A stretch of 64,000 bases of DNA from IDS-8 sp040902105 (GTDB lineage: Bacteria > Pseudomonadota > Gammaproteobacteria > Steroidobacterales > Woeseiaceae): positions 13,938 through 77,937 of the forward strand of contig JBBDXW010000066.1 in NCBI GenBank assembly GCA_040902105.1, read 5' to 3'. This document shows positions 57,317 to 64,000 of the stretch, piece by piece. The notes beneath the pieces were generated by a model, which was given only the letters and a program-made list of their open reading frames with translations, was not told the origin of the DNA and did no database searches. Position 1 is the first letter of the stretch. Each line of letters opens with the position of its first letter. A program made the translations under genes and the position numbers.

Positions 57317-57736
57317 TCAGCCCGAAATCCGGTCCAGGAAGAGGCGAGGCGCCACAATGATGATGCCATTGTATTCGCGGAGTGTGAGCAGATCGTCGTC
57401 CCCCGTCACGATCACGCTTGCACGGCCTTCGACGGCCGCAGCGAGCACGACATCGTCGCCAGGATCCCGGCAAACTCCGGTCACGTTGCCCGTGTCCAGG
57501 ACCAGATCCGCGATGGCGACTATGTCGGCAAGCCAGCGGAGCGCCTCGTCCGCTTCCCGGAGGTACTTGCGTATCTTCGGCAACGCAAGCGCCGTCTCGA
57601 CCTCCTCAATAATTCCTGGCGAGAGCACGAGTTCAAACGTCTGTGCCAGAAGTGCAGTGACGATCTGTCCAGGTGGACCACCCGGACGGATAGCCGCGCT
57701 GATGAGCACGTTGGCATCGAGCAGAGCGCGGACCAA
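57317..57736 (-). CDS. PIN-domain toxin (VapC-like ribonuclease)
   Basis: A 139-residue PIN-domain protein of the VapC/COG1569 type, predicted to cut RNA. The acidic metal-binding positions are in LLDANVLISA (Asp near residue 7), IEEVETAL (Glu near 43) and DPGDDVVLAAAV (Asp near 91-94), with VIVTGDDDLL supplying the final Asp. It follows the Phd-type antitoxin gene by 3 bp on the same strand, the classic order antitoxin then toxin. The cognate RNA target is unknown. Confidence 0.88.
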   Translation of the reverse strand: MVRALLDANVLISAAIRPGGPPGQIVTALLAQTFELVLSPGIIEEVETALALPKIRKYLREADEALRWLADIVAIADLVLDTGNVTGVCRDPGDDVVLAAAVEGRASVIVTGDDDLLTLREYNGIIIVAPRLFLDRISG

Positions 57737-57739
57737 GGG

Positions 57740-58057
57740 TTACTTATTCCGCGACGGCTTCGGCTTCGATTTCACCTTGCGGATTCGCCGGCGGGCGGTC
57801 CGCTGCGCTCCCAGAGCAACATCCATCGCTTCTTCATCGGAGAGCCAATTGCCAGCCCCTTCCTTCTGCCGCTCGAGGAACGCCGTAGCGTGCTCCCGTG
57901 CGAAACGGCGCATCTGCTCGAGCCGTTCCACCGGCACCAGAGCCGCAACCGGCTTGCCTTTTCTCTCGATGATGAACTCGTCATGTCGCAGTGAGACACG
58001 GTTCAGCATGTCGCCGATACGTGCCCGGACATCCATGGTCGACACCTTTTCGGTCAT
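57740..58057 (-). CDS. Phd/YefM-type antitoxin
   Basis: A 105-residue antitoxin. Its N-terminus (about 1-55: VSTMDVRARIGDMLNRVSLRHDEFIIERKGKPVAALVPVERL, quoted as VRARIGDMLNRV and ERKGKPVAALVP) is the Phd/YefM dimerisation and DNA-binding fold, and the C-terminal half is basic (RRRIRKVKSKPKPSRNK) and should wrap the PIN toxin. The ATG follows GAGGTGAG. A 21-bp palindrome just upstream (58068-58088) is the likely operator for its own repression. Confidence 0.87.
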   Translation of the reverse strand: MTEKVSTMDVRARIGDMLNRVSLRHDEFIIERKGKPVAALVPVERLEQMRRFAREHATAFLERQKEGAGNWLSDEEAMDVALGAQRTARRRIRKVKSKPKPSRNK

Positions 58058-58067
58058 ATCTCACCTC

Positions 58068-58088
58068 TAGCAAATATTGTACTTGCTA
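58068..58088. promoter_or_regulatory. Palindromic operator candidate of the antitoxin operon
   Basis: TAGCAA at 58068-58073 and TTGCTA at 58083-58088 form a perfect 6-bp inverted repeat around 9 bp, 11-31 bp before the antitoxin start. On the minus strand the spacer contains TACAAT, a -10-like hexamer, so a bound antitoxin would block the promoter. Confidence 0.55.
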
Positions 58089-58217
58089 AAGATCGTACAG
58101 GAAAGGCGCCTGGCTCGCTCATTCCAGAATAATGGTTGAAAAGTCATATGCAGCGACATAGCCTTTCTGAGGCTGCATTAAAAGGGATTTAATAACCAGT
58201 TTTGGCATGGTCCAGAG

Positions 58218-58729
58218 ATGGGACTAAACACTGTAAACTTTTTATCGTTCTCGCTAACCCTTTTTATTACCGTCCTTTCGCTCACCCCCTCGTACGCTTT
58301 CGGAGAACTCCCTGAGTTCTTAGTGCCTGTAACAGGCGCAGACGAGGCAATGGCAAAAGCGAAGAACGATTACTTACTGAAGAAAAATACGTACTTCGCG
58401 AAACGCTACCAAATCGTAGAGGTGAATGCGGACCTACTTAAGTCGGCGGAGAAAATCAAGATCTCGCTGATTGGCGATTCGTATGTCGTCGCCGAAGTTA
58501 CATCTCTTAAAGTCGGACATGGCGGTCAAGCATTCGATGGTATGGAAGAATAGCAGAGCCGACACTTTCAGTAGACGAACCGGTTACCGAAGGTCATACA
58601 CTTGAGGAGGCAAAGATCCCGACGATCCAGAACAAGCCGCCAAGTGGCAACAGTATCGCGAATTCATTAGTGCTGGAATTGGATGGGCAGCATCGATTAG
58701 CCACCCTTTGGGGATACAACTTTGACTGA
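58218..58729 (+). pseudogene. Secreted protein with one frameshift, unknown function
   Basis: The 5' part (58218-58553, 111 residues) begins with a signal peptide (FLSFSLTLFITVLSLTPSYA) and reads KYQIVEVNADLL-type mature sequence up to a stop just after GGQAFDGMEE. The +2 frame stays open before and after that point, giving IRWYGRIAEPTLSVDEPVTEG and on to GYNFD at 58729. A single-base indel near 58530 would rejoin them into about 170 residues. The gene is thus probably broken, or an assembly or sequencing error. No family recognised. Confidence 0.5.
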
Positions 58730-58747
58730 ACAGGTGGCCTGTCTTGC

Positions 58748-59338
58748 TCAGTCCATCAGCTCGCGTTGCAATTCCTTCAAGCGGGTGAGGAGTGGCTGGA
58801 TCTTCGTTCGTGCCTCCCTGCGATGCAGCCACATTGTTCCGCCGAACACAACGGCACAGATTGTGGAATAGATCCAAAAATTGAGTCCGGGGATGTAATT
58901 GCCAGTGCGCTCGTGAAAGCCGGCGAGCGCTGTCGATATCACGGCGAAGAACATAGGCAACAGATACCAGGAGCCAAACCCCTTCACGACCTTTGCTTGT
59001 TTCTCCAACCTCTCGATCTCGCTCGCGAGTCTCGATGACAGAGTCCAGTCATCTGTGCTCGCGACCGCCCTTGCGCCAATCAGCACATAGATAAGAAACC
59101 CAGTCGTACCCAGCACCAACGCTAGACTGAGGGTAGACAGCCATCCGGACAGTTCAGTGGAAAGCACGCTCGTGACTGCCCAGAAGAGCAGCACCAGCAC
59201 GACCCAGAGGTCCCGCAGCCGCACGCTGCGGCGAACCTCAGACACGTTTTGCTTGATCGCATCCCACGACAATTCTGCGGATGAAACTGACATCTCCATT
59301 TCTCTCCTCCAAACAATCTTCAAGTCATCCAGTTCCAT
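58748..59338 (-). CDS. Four-helix membrane protein, probable anti-sigma or partner of the ECF sigma factor
   Basis: A 196-residue inner-membrane protein with an N-terminal cytosolic segment (1-42, WRREMEMSVSSAELSWDAIKQN) and four helices at about 43-65, 67-89, 125-145 and 150-172. No zinc anti-sigma motif (HxxxCxxC) is visible, so it is not a classical ZAS protein. The gene is 11 bp after the ECF sigma gene on the same strand, the usual place of an anti-sigma or sensor partner. The role is inferred from position. Confidence 0.65.
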   Translation of the reverse strand: MELDDLKIVWRREMEMSVSSAELSWDAIKQNVSEVRRSVRLRDLWVVLVLLFWAVTSVLSTELSGWLSTLSLALVLGTTGFLIYVLIGARAVASTDDWTLSSRLASEIERLEKQAKVVKGFGSWYLLPMFFAVISTALAGFHERTGNYIPGLNFWIYSTICAVVFGGTMWLHRREARTKIQPLLTRLKELQRELMD

Positions 59339-59349
59339 TCTTCGTACCC

Positions 59350-59823
59350 TTATTCCACAAACATTTGATGGAATTTTTGCTTTAGACGACTGATCCGCAC
59401 GTGAACTGCGTTGGCTTGTATGCCGAGCACAGCAGCGATTTGCTTACCCGACAGTCCATCCAGATACATCATGAGAACTGATGCGTCGATATCGCCCAGC
59501 GAGCCCAGAAAGCCGTTCAATATTTCAGCCTCGGACGTGCTGTTTGTAGTCAAAGCCTGTGACTGAACCGCCGCGTGCAGTTTGACCCGTCCATCACGAT
59601 CTCTCGCAGCTTGTCCGAGGTGGGTCATGGCCGTATTGAGGGCGACGCGATAAACCCACGTTTCCACTCTTGCATCGCCGCGAAAGCTGCCATAGCTTCG
59701 CCATAGCTGCAGGAGAATAGTCTGCACAAGATCGTCGACGGCGTCATGGGCTGCATATCTGCGCGCAATGAGGCGAATACGACCCATGTTCTGTCCTATA
59801 AGCTCTTCAAAATCTACAGGCAT
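59350..59823 (-). CDS. ECF-type RNA polymerase sigma factor
   Basis: A 157-residue sigma-70 family factor with region 2 (about 10-75: RRYAAHDAVDDLVQTILLQLWRSYGSF, quoted as DAVDDLVQTILLQLW) and region 4 (about 100-150: LDGLSGKQIAAVLGIQANAVHVRISRLKQ, quoted as GKQIAAVLGIQANAVHVRI) forming the HTH. This is ECF length and plan with the linker between. It precedes the four-helix membrane protein. Target genes are unknown; no ECF-type GAAC-like promoter was identified upstream. Confidence 0.9.
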   Translation of the reverse strand: MPVDFEELIGQNMGRIRLIARRYAAHDAVDDLVQTILLQLWRSYGSFRGDARVETWVYRVALNTAMTHLGQAARDRDGRVKLHAAVQSQALTTNSTSEAEILNGFLGSLGDIDASVLMMYLDGLSGKQIAAVLGIQANAVHVRISRLKQKFHQMFVE

Positions 59824-60106
59824 GGCCGGTCCATGATCTTGTTATTGGTATTAGTCGCTCCGGTATGTGGAATCTTACAGCGCGTCCGTTGTGCCAGTAC
59901 GTGAATGGTCTATGAGGAGCCGGGGCAGGACCACAATTGTCCGAATCGAGTCGACAGCTGTCCTATGGCTCGTCGTCACCACGAATCGAGTCCAATTGTC
60001 GGATCTCGACCCATGCCGGTCATTCCCTTAGTTTTGACGCCAGATTGGCTTTTGCCGGAGGTGGTCGTTGGTTTGCCCGCCTGCCTGACAGTGGTGCGAA
60101 CGGTCG

Positions 60107-60988
60107 CTATTTCGCCGGCGCCATTGTAGCGACTGCGCGCATCGCCTCGCCTTCATCCACGACGTCCTGATAACCAATCAGGGATCGGATCTTGCTCGTC
60201 TGAAAATTAAGGTCCTGCGCAAAGTCATAGTCCATCGCTGGGGGAGGAGTTGAGGGTCTCTCCGGAAGGCGCGTAAGACGTTCGCCCATGGTTGGAGTAT
60301 CGACCTCACCAACATTGAAGATTTCACCCGCCGACCTTGGGTGAAGAGCGGCGGTCGCAATTGCGGCGGCGACGTTTTCGACGTGGCCGTGTGTCCACCG
60401 CCAGTGGGGTTGGTCGGCAAAGCCGTAAACCGTGCCGAGGTCATCGTTTCCGCGTCGACCATAGACTTTCGGCAATCGAAGGATCACAAATTCAGAGGTC
60501 TTCGCTTGCGCGACGTGACGCTCAGCTTCGAGTTTTTCGTACCAGTAGTGAAGGTGCGTTGGATCAGGGGCGCTGGCGCGATAGGGGTAGTGGTGCCTGC
60601 GCAACGGGCCCGTTTCGGCGATCGGCGTCGAATCCGGCGGGCCAGGCTCCAGGCGGGTGAATCGACCATAGGCACGATAGACGTCGCAGGAAGAGATCAG
60701 CATCAGCCGATTTGCCTTGCCGTCAAACGCGCTCACGAATGCAGCGGCGTCCTCTCCGCCCATGCAAAAAAAGTGGATGACTGTGTCGACCCAGATATTT
60801 GCCGCAGCCGCGGGAAACTCAACGATCGGTGGGTCCGTTCTCGGGACGACAAGCTCCTTGATTGCGTCGCCTGACGGTGCCGGGCAACGACCGCAATGGT
60901 GGACAGTTACGTCAACGCCCTGGTCTGCGAGGCGAACCGCCGTGCGCGAGCCGATAAACCCGTTCCCCGCCAGAAGAAGAGCCCGCAT
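60107..60988 (-). CDS. NAD-dependent epimerase/dehydratase-family protein
   Basis: A 293-residue extended short-chain dehydrogenase. The cofactor motif is LLAGNGFIGSRTA (about residues 5-17), a changed GxxGxxG with Asn. The LISSCDVYRAYG segment (about residues 97-108) has the catalytic Ser region, and the expected YxxxK is at HYWYEKLEAE (Tyr then Lys). It resembles a UDP-glucose-type epimerase in plan but the sugar is unknown. No sugar genes are adjacent. It stands alone between the ECF sigma pair and the 492-bp gap. Confidence 0.7.
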   Translation of the reverse strand: MRALLLAGNGFIGSRTAVRLADQGVDVTVHHCGRCPAPSGDAIKELVVPRTDPPIVEFPAAAANIWVDTVIHFFCMGGEDAAAFVSAFDGKANRLMLISSCDVYRAYGRFTRLEPGPPDSTPIAETGPLRRHHYPYRASAPDPTHLHYWYEKLEAERHVAQAKTSEFVILRLPKVYGRRGNDDLGTVYGFADQPHWRWTHGHVENVAAAIATAALHPRSAGEIFNVGEVDTPTMGERLTRLPERPSTPPPAMDYDFAQDLNFQTSKIRSLIGYQDVVDEGEAMRAVATMAPAK

Positions 60989-61480
60989 AGCTCAAACCAT
61001 GCTCGACCGATTAGAAAGGCACCCTATCACAGAGGACAGGTCGGCTGGTTCGCGCCGTTGGCTGTCGGGCGCACGCCGCAATCTGAACATCAGCTCTTGG
61101 GCTGCGGATTGAAAGGGTCGTTGGAGTTTGACTCGTCGGATAGGATAGCCATCCCCGCTTGAGTATTCGTCAATTGTCGGGCAACCCGCAGCAGCAAGTA
61201 CCACCGAAATTAGGCGATGCCTCCCGAAGACATTCGGGCGTTCATAAGTAGTAGCTATTAATAGGCGAGTTGGAGATGCGTGTGGACACAAGGTCCTTAC
61301 AAGCTAAGCGAATCCGGCCTAACCCCGGCAATGGCCCGGCAATACACGGGCCGTCAATGCCCTCGGAGACAATCGAATTTCATGGTATGCCGTCCAATGA
61401 TGAATCATGGCGGGTAAAACACGCAAAAAAGTACGCTATCATCTTATAGCTGTCCGCAACTTGAAGATCAGGATTGCCCG
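60989..61480. other. 492-bp region without a supported gene
   Basis: No frame with a ribosome site or recognisable domain. The last 100 bp before 61481 are A+T rich (AAAAAAGTACGCTATCATC) and may hold the promoter of the next gene. Nothing else is visible. Confidence 0.3.
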
Positions 61481-63776
61481 ATGAGACAAGGCGCTCTTTT
61501 AAGTTGCATTGTCGCTGCTGAGCTGTTGTCCCTATCGACAACGACCGCCCTCTCCCAAGTGGCAGATTCGGGCGGGCATCATATTCAATTCGGCACGCGC
61601 TCAAATGTCGAATCGGGAATAGGGAATGGCGACGGCGGATTGCTTCTGGCGGAAAGTCCAACGGGTACTATTATCGTAGCCGGATACGCGGCGGGCGCGC
61701 GCAGCGATACTGGCGGTCTACCGCCAAAGCCGATGCTGGCTGCGTTTTCCCGGAGTGGCCACCTGGTTTGGCAGCAGGTTTACGATCGGATCGGTTGGGA
61801 GATTATCGCGGTAAACGCGAGACGGTCGACGCCACGCATTGTTCTCTGGAATAGAGCGCGTTACCCAAACGAAAGCAGCAGAGACATCTCCGGCATCCAT
61901 GACAAGGGGGGACGCATCGAACTGTGGACTATTGACACGGATGGTGACTTGCATCAGCTTATCCTGGGCGTCGATCACGATATGCATCAGCAAGCGATTC
62001 ATGCAACGGATGACGCGTTCAGCGTGTGGATAGGTTCGAGCTTCTATTCGACCGAAGCCGGTATCGGCTCGTACATCGGCGTACGGACCTACGACTGGAC
62101 GGGTAAAGCGGTCGGCGATTCGAGCGAGTTCTCCACACCCAACTTGCCAGATCTTTATACCGATGCTCACGGCGCGCTGTACAATCGGACGGAGGGAGAC
62201 TGGCGTTCGATGCGCGAGTATCTGGTTTACGTCGATCGTCAGGGGAACGCTATCGAATCTGGCGCCGTTCCCGGCTGCGGACGCTGCCGATTCCTCGATG
62301 CCCGGCGAGCAGACGACAAGTTCGAAATTCTTGCGGCTAGCGATGCCACCGGCGGCAGCTGGCGAGGCTTGCGCTTGCTCAATTTCGATGTGACGAAGGG
62401 GACGGTCGAGGTCGCTGAGGAGTACGCGGCATTGGACGGCGCCAGGGTAACGTTCAATGACCTGCCCGGCGGCGGAGTCCTGTTGACGGGCAGCGATGAT
62501 TTGAAGCCGCTGATTGCGAAGTTGTCCAGGGAGCGAGAGCTCCTTTGGGTAAAGCGATTCGAATCCGAAATGCTCCTCGCTCACCCGAGCGATCGAACTC
62601 GAGGACGGCAGTCTCGCCATGACCGGAATTACCGCCCCTTGGGGATTGCTCGACAGCGAATCGGACGGGGATGCGATCCTGCTCATTAGTGATGCCGACG
62701 GCACGTATCTGGACCGGTTCGGAAGCTGTATTGTTGCTGACGGTTCTCTCGCGTCGGCCCTTTACTTATTGGCACGCCAGTATGGTGCCACTATCGACAC
62801 TAACGATCTGGACAGATCGGCAGCGCGCGGCAGAAAACGCCGCTCGAGCGGGCTGCCGAGGAATGTGTCGCCACCCGAACAGTGCGAGGAAACTTCCGAG
62901 ATCGGCTTGCTTGAGTTCCTTGAGGCCCTATTGAAGCAGCGGGCAATTGAAGACAATCTTGGGCTTCCCGATTTCGCCTATCTGAGGCTCAGGCCTCAGC
63001 ATCCTTTCTTAACAGGTGGCAGAGCGTTCCGATACCTGCCCAGCGATTCGAATTCCAGAATGGTGCCGGAAATGGCGGCTGATCTTGACCAGGCCAAGGA
63101 TGTGGCAAAAGAGCTGACAGCGAATGCTGTGCCGTATCTGACTGAGATCGCTGCTGCGCACCAATGGTTGGAAGAGGAGACCGGTTTCTTTTTCAGTAAC
63201 GGTGATGCGGATGCTATGTCTCGGTACCCGTTTGAATGGAGCAAGGCATATCCCCTGTCTCCCGTGGACATTGCTCGCGCCGCAGGGATTTTAGAAAGGT
63301 CGTTTTATGTACTGGAAGAATCTGAAAAGCGCGAACTTCGTCGTTATGCGGGTTGGTTTACGCAAGTAATAGTCCTTGATACTCCCGGAAGTATTCGGAA
63401 AGAAGGAGAAACACGAATGTATCTGCCGGCTGCCGACGCCGGGCGATTCTGGCGGTGGATCCTCAACGATATAAGGCCCGATGAGGAGATGATCTCGGCG
63501 CTCGAGAGCGCACTCGAAAGCAGACTTGGAATAACGGTGAGTGGACGCCCGCCGGTAAAACCGGCTGAGTATCGCGGTTTACTGGAGCAACTGGCTCGCG
63601 AGCTCAAATCCGTGCCGGATGGAAACATGATGATCACGATGGAATTTACGACCGACCAGCACAATATGCATCTTCTGAGTCTGTGGCGAGGCAATTCGAG
63701 GCTTGGTACTGCCCCAGCAGACATTTCGGGGAAGAATATTGCCGATTGGATTCAGCAAATTCCCCCGCCTGAATAG
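61481..63776 (+). pseudogene. Large secreted repeat protein split by a frameshift
   Basis: The 5' frame (61481-62689, 402 residues) has a signal peptide (about residues 1-26, LLSLSTTTALSQ) and a beta-propeller-like layout with WIGSSFYST, VDRQGNAIESG, GGGVLLTGSDD and LLWVKRFESE. The 3' frame (62619-63776, 385 residues) opens after a +1 shift: its upstream part reads AIELEDGSLAMTGITAPWGL, which repeats the GGGVLLTGS pattern. A single frameshift near 62555-62620 joins both into about 764 residues. Either a pseudogene or a sequencing error. The C-terminal half is more helical, with no known domain. Substrate or partner unknown. Confidence 0.6.
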
Positions 63777-64000
63777 CGAGAAGGACTGACTCCCGCGTTC
63801 ACAGCACGGATCCTCGGCGAACCCCTTGGGTAGTTGCCAGATTTTCCTCCTTCAATGCGCATCACTAGTTCATCAACCAAGAGGCGCTTCGTCTAAGAGC
63901 GGACGGTTGGTTATCGCGATTAATTGTTCCGCGACCGACGGCAACCGGCCGAGGCTGTGTGAAAACGCATTATTCACTATAATGTTTGGGTCGCAGTGGC
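63777..64000. other. Tail of the window, no gene visible
   Basis: 224 bp after the split gene. Frames are short and unsupported. The final bases contain ATTCACTATAATG, a possible -10-like hexamer for a gene beyond the window. Confidence 0.3.

Noticed and set aside
58605..58725. Another open frame in the +1 phase downstream of the broken secreted gene
   Set aside because: Its residues look protein-like, but it has no start or ribosome site, and the +2 phase gives the better continuation across the indel.

Overview
The window looks like a high-G+C chromosomal scaffold from a gammaproteobacterium, probably a draft or metagenome assembly because it contains a 10-base N gap at 43020-43029. The evidence is the gene order fabD-fabG-acpP-fabF-mltG-tmk-holB-pilZ, a complete System I cytochrome c maturation operon (ccmA to ccmI), a FadJ-type beta-oxidation protein, CstA with a YbdD-type partner, HtpX, a TerC/CorC-type membrane protein, and REP-type palindromes starting TGTAGGAGC. 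The genus cannot be fixed from the sequence alone.

Layout. (1) 1-6.6 kb: fatty-acid synthesis operon (fabD cut by the left edge) running into mltG, tmk, holB and a PilZ gene, mostly with overlapping ends. (2) 6.6-12.3 kb: a double cyclic-nucleotide-domain/rhodanese fusion, a FadJ-like bifunctional enzyme, an EEP-family phosphatase/nuclease, an orphan TIR-like protein and a glycerophosphodiesterase. (3) 12.5-17.1 kb: a coiled-coil membrane protein, an overlapping MbnP/MbnH copper-protein plus diheme-enzyme pair, and cell-envelope proteins. (4) 17.3-23.6 kb: TerC/CBS/CorC protein, HtpX, YbdD-like protein, CstA and small genes, some coupled. (5) 23.6-34.5 kb: a KAS III / fatty acyl-AMP ligase-ACP / cytochrome P450 locus that looks biosynthetic, a divergent DUF374-type acyltransferase plus DUF3108 protein, an exported methyltransferase-like protein, and an overlapping FAD oxidase/PLP decarboxylase pair. 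(6) 34.5-43.7 kb: ccm operon on the minus strand, interrupted between ccmG and ccmH by two palindromic elements, then an AAA-FHA protein and thymidine kinase.

(7) 43.74-54.25 kb: an integrated 10.5-kb element at tRNA-Leu(UAA). A 59-bp exact direct repeat bounds it; the right copy is the 3' part of the intact tRNA and the left copy is a truncated tRNA. It carries a tyrosine integrase next to the tRNA, an AlpA/MerR-like small DNA-binding protein, a DUF5906-type primase/helicase, a P27-type small terminase and an HK97-type major capsid gene. I find no large terminase, portal, protease or tail genes. This is the gene content of a phage satellite (capsid-carrying island), not of a full prophage. 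Its left part carries a separate plus-strand module and an A+T-richer ClpP-fold serine protease gene that may be cargo.

(8) 54.3-64 kb: sparse accessory DNA beyond the tRNA. It has a conserved-looking unknown protein divergent from a CAP12-type TIR protein with an uncharacterised C-terminal domain, a Phd/PIN toxin-antitoxin pair with a palindromic operator candidate, a frameshifted secreted protein, an ECF sigma factor with a membrane partner, an NAD-dependent epimerase-like protein and a frameshifted large secreted protein.

The strongest leads for unusual biology are the capsid-bearing satellite, the TIR fusion beside the tRNA hotspot, the KAS III-FAAL-P450 locus, the MbnP/MbnH pair, and the palindromes that now supply the start of ccmH and the stop of the AAA-FHA gene.
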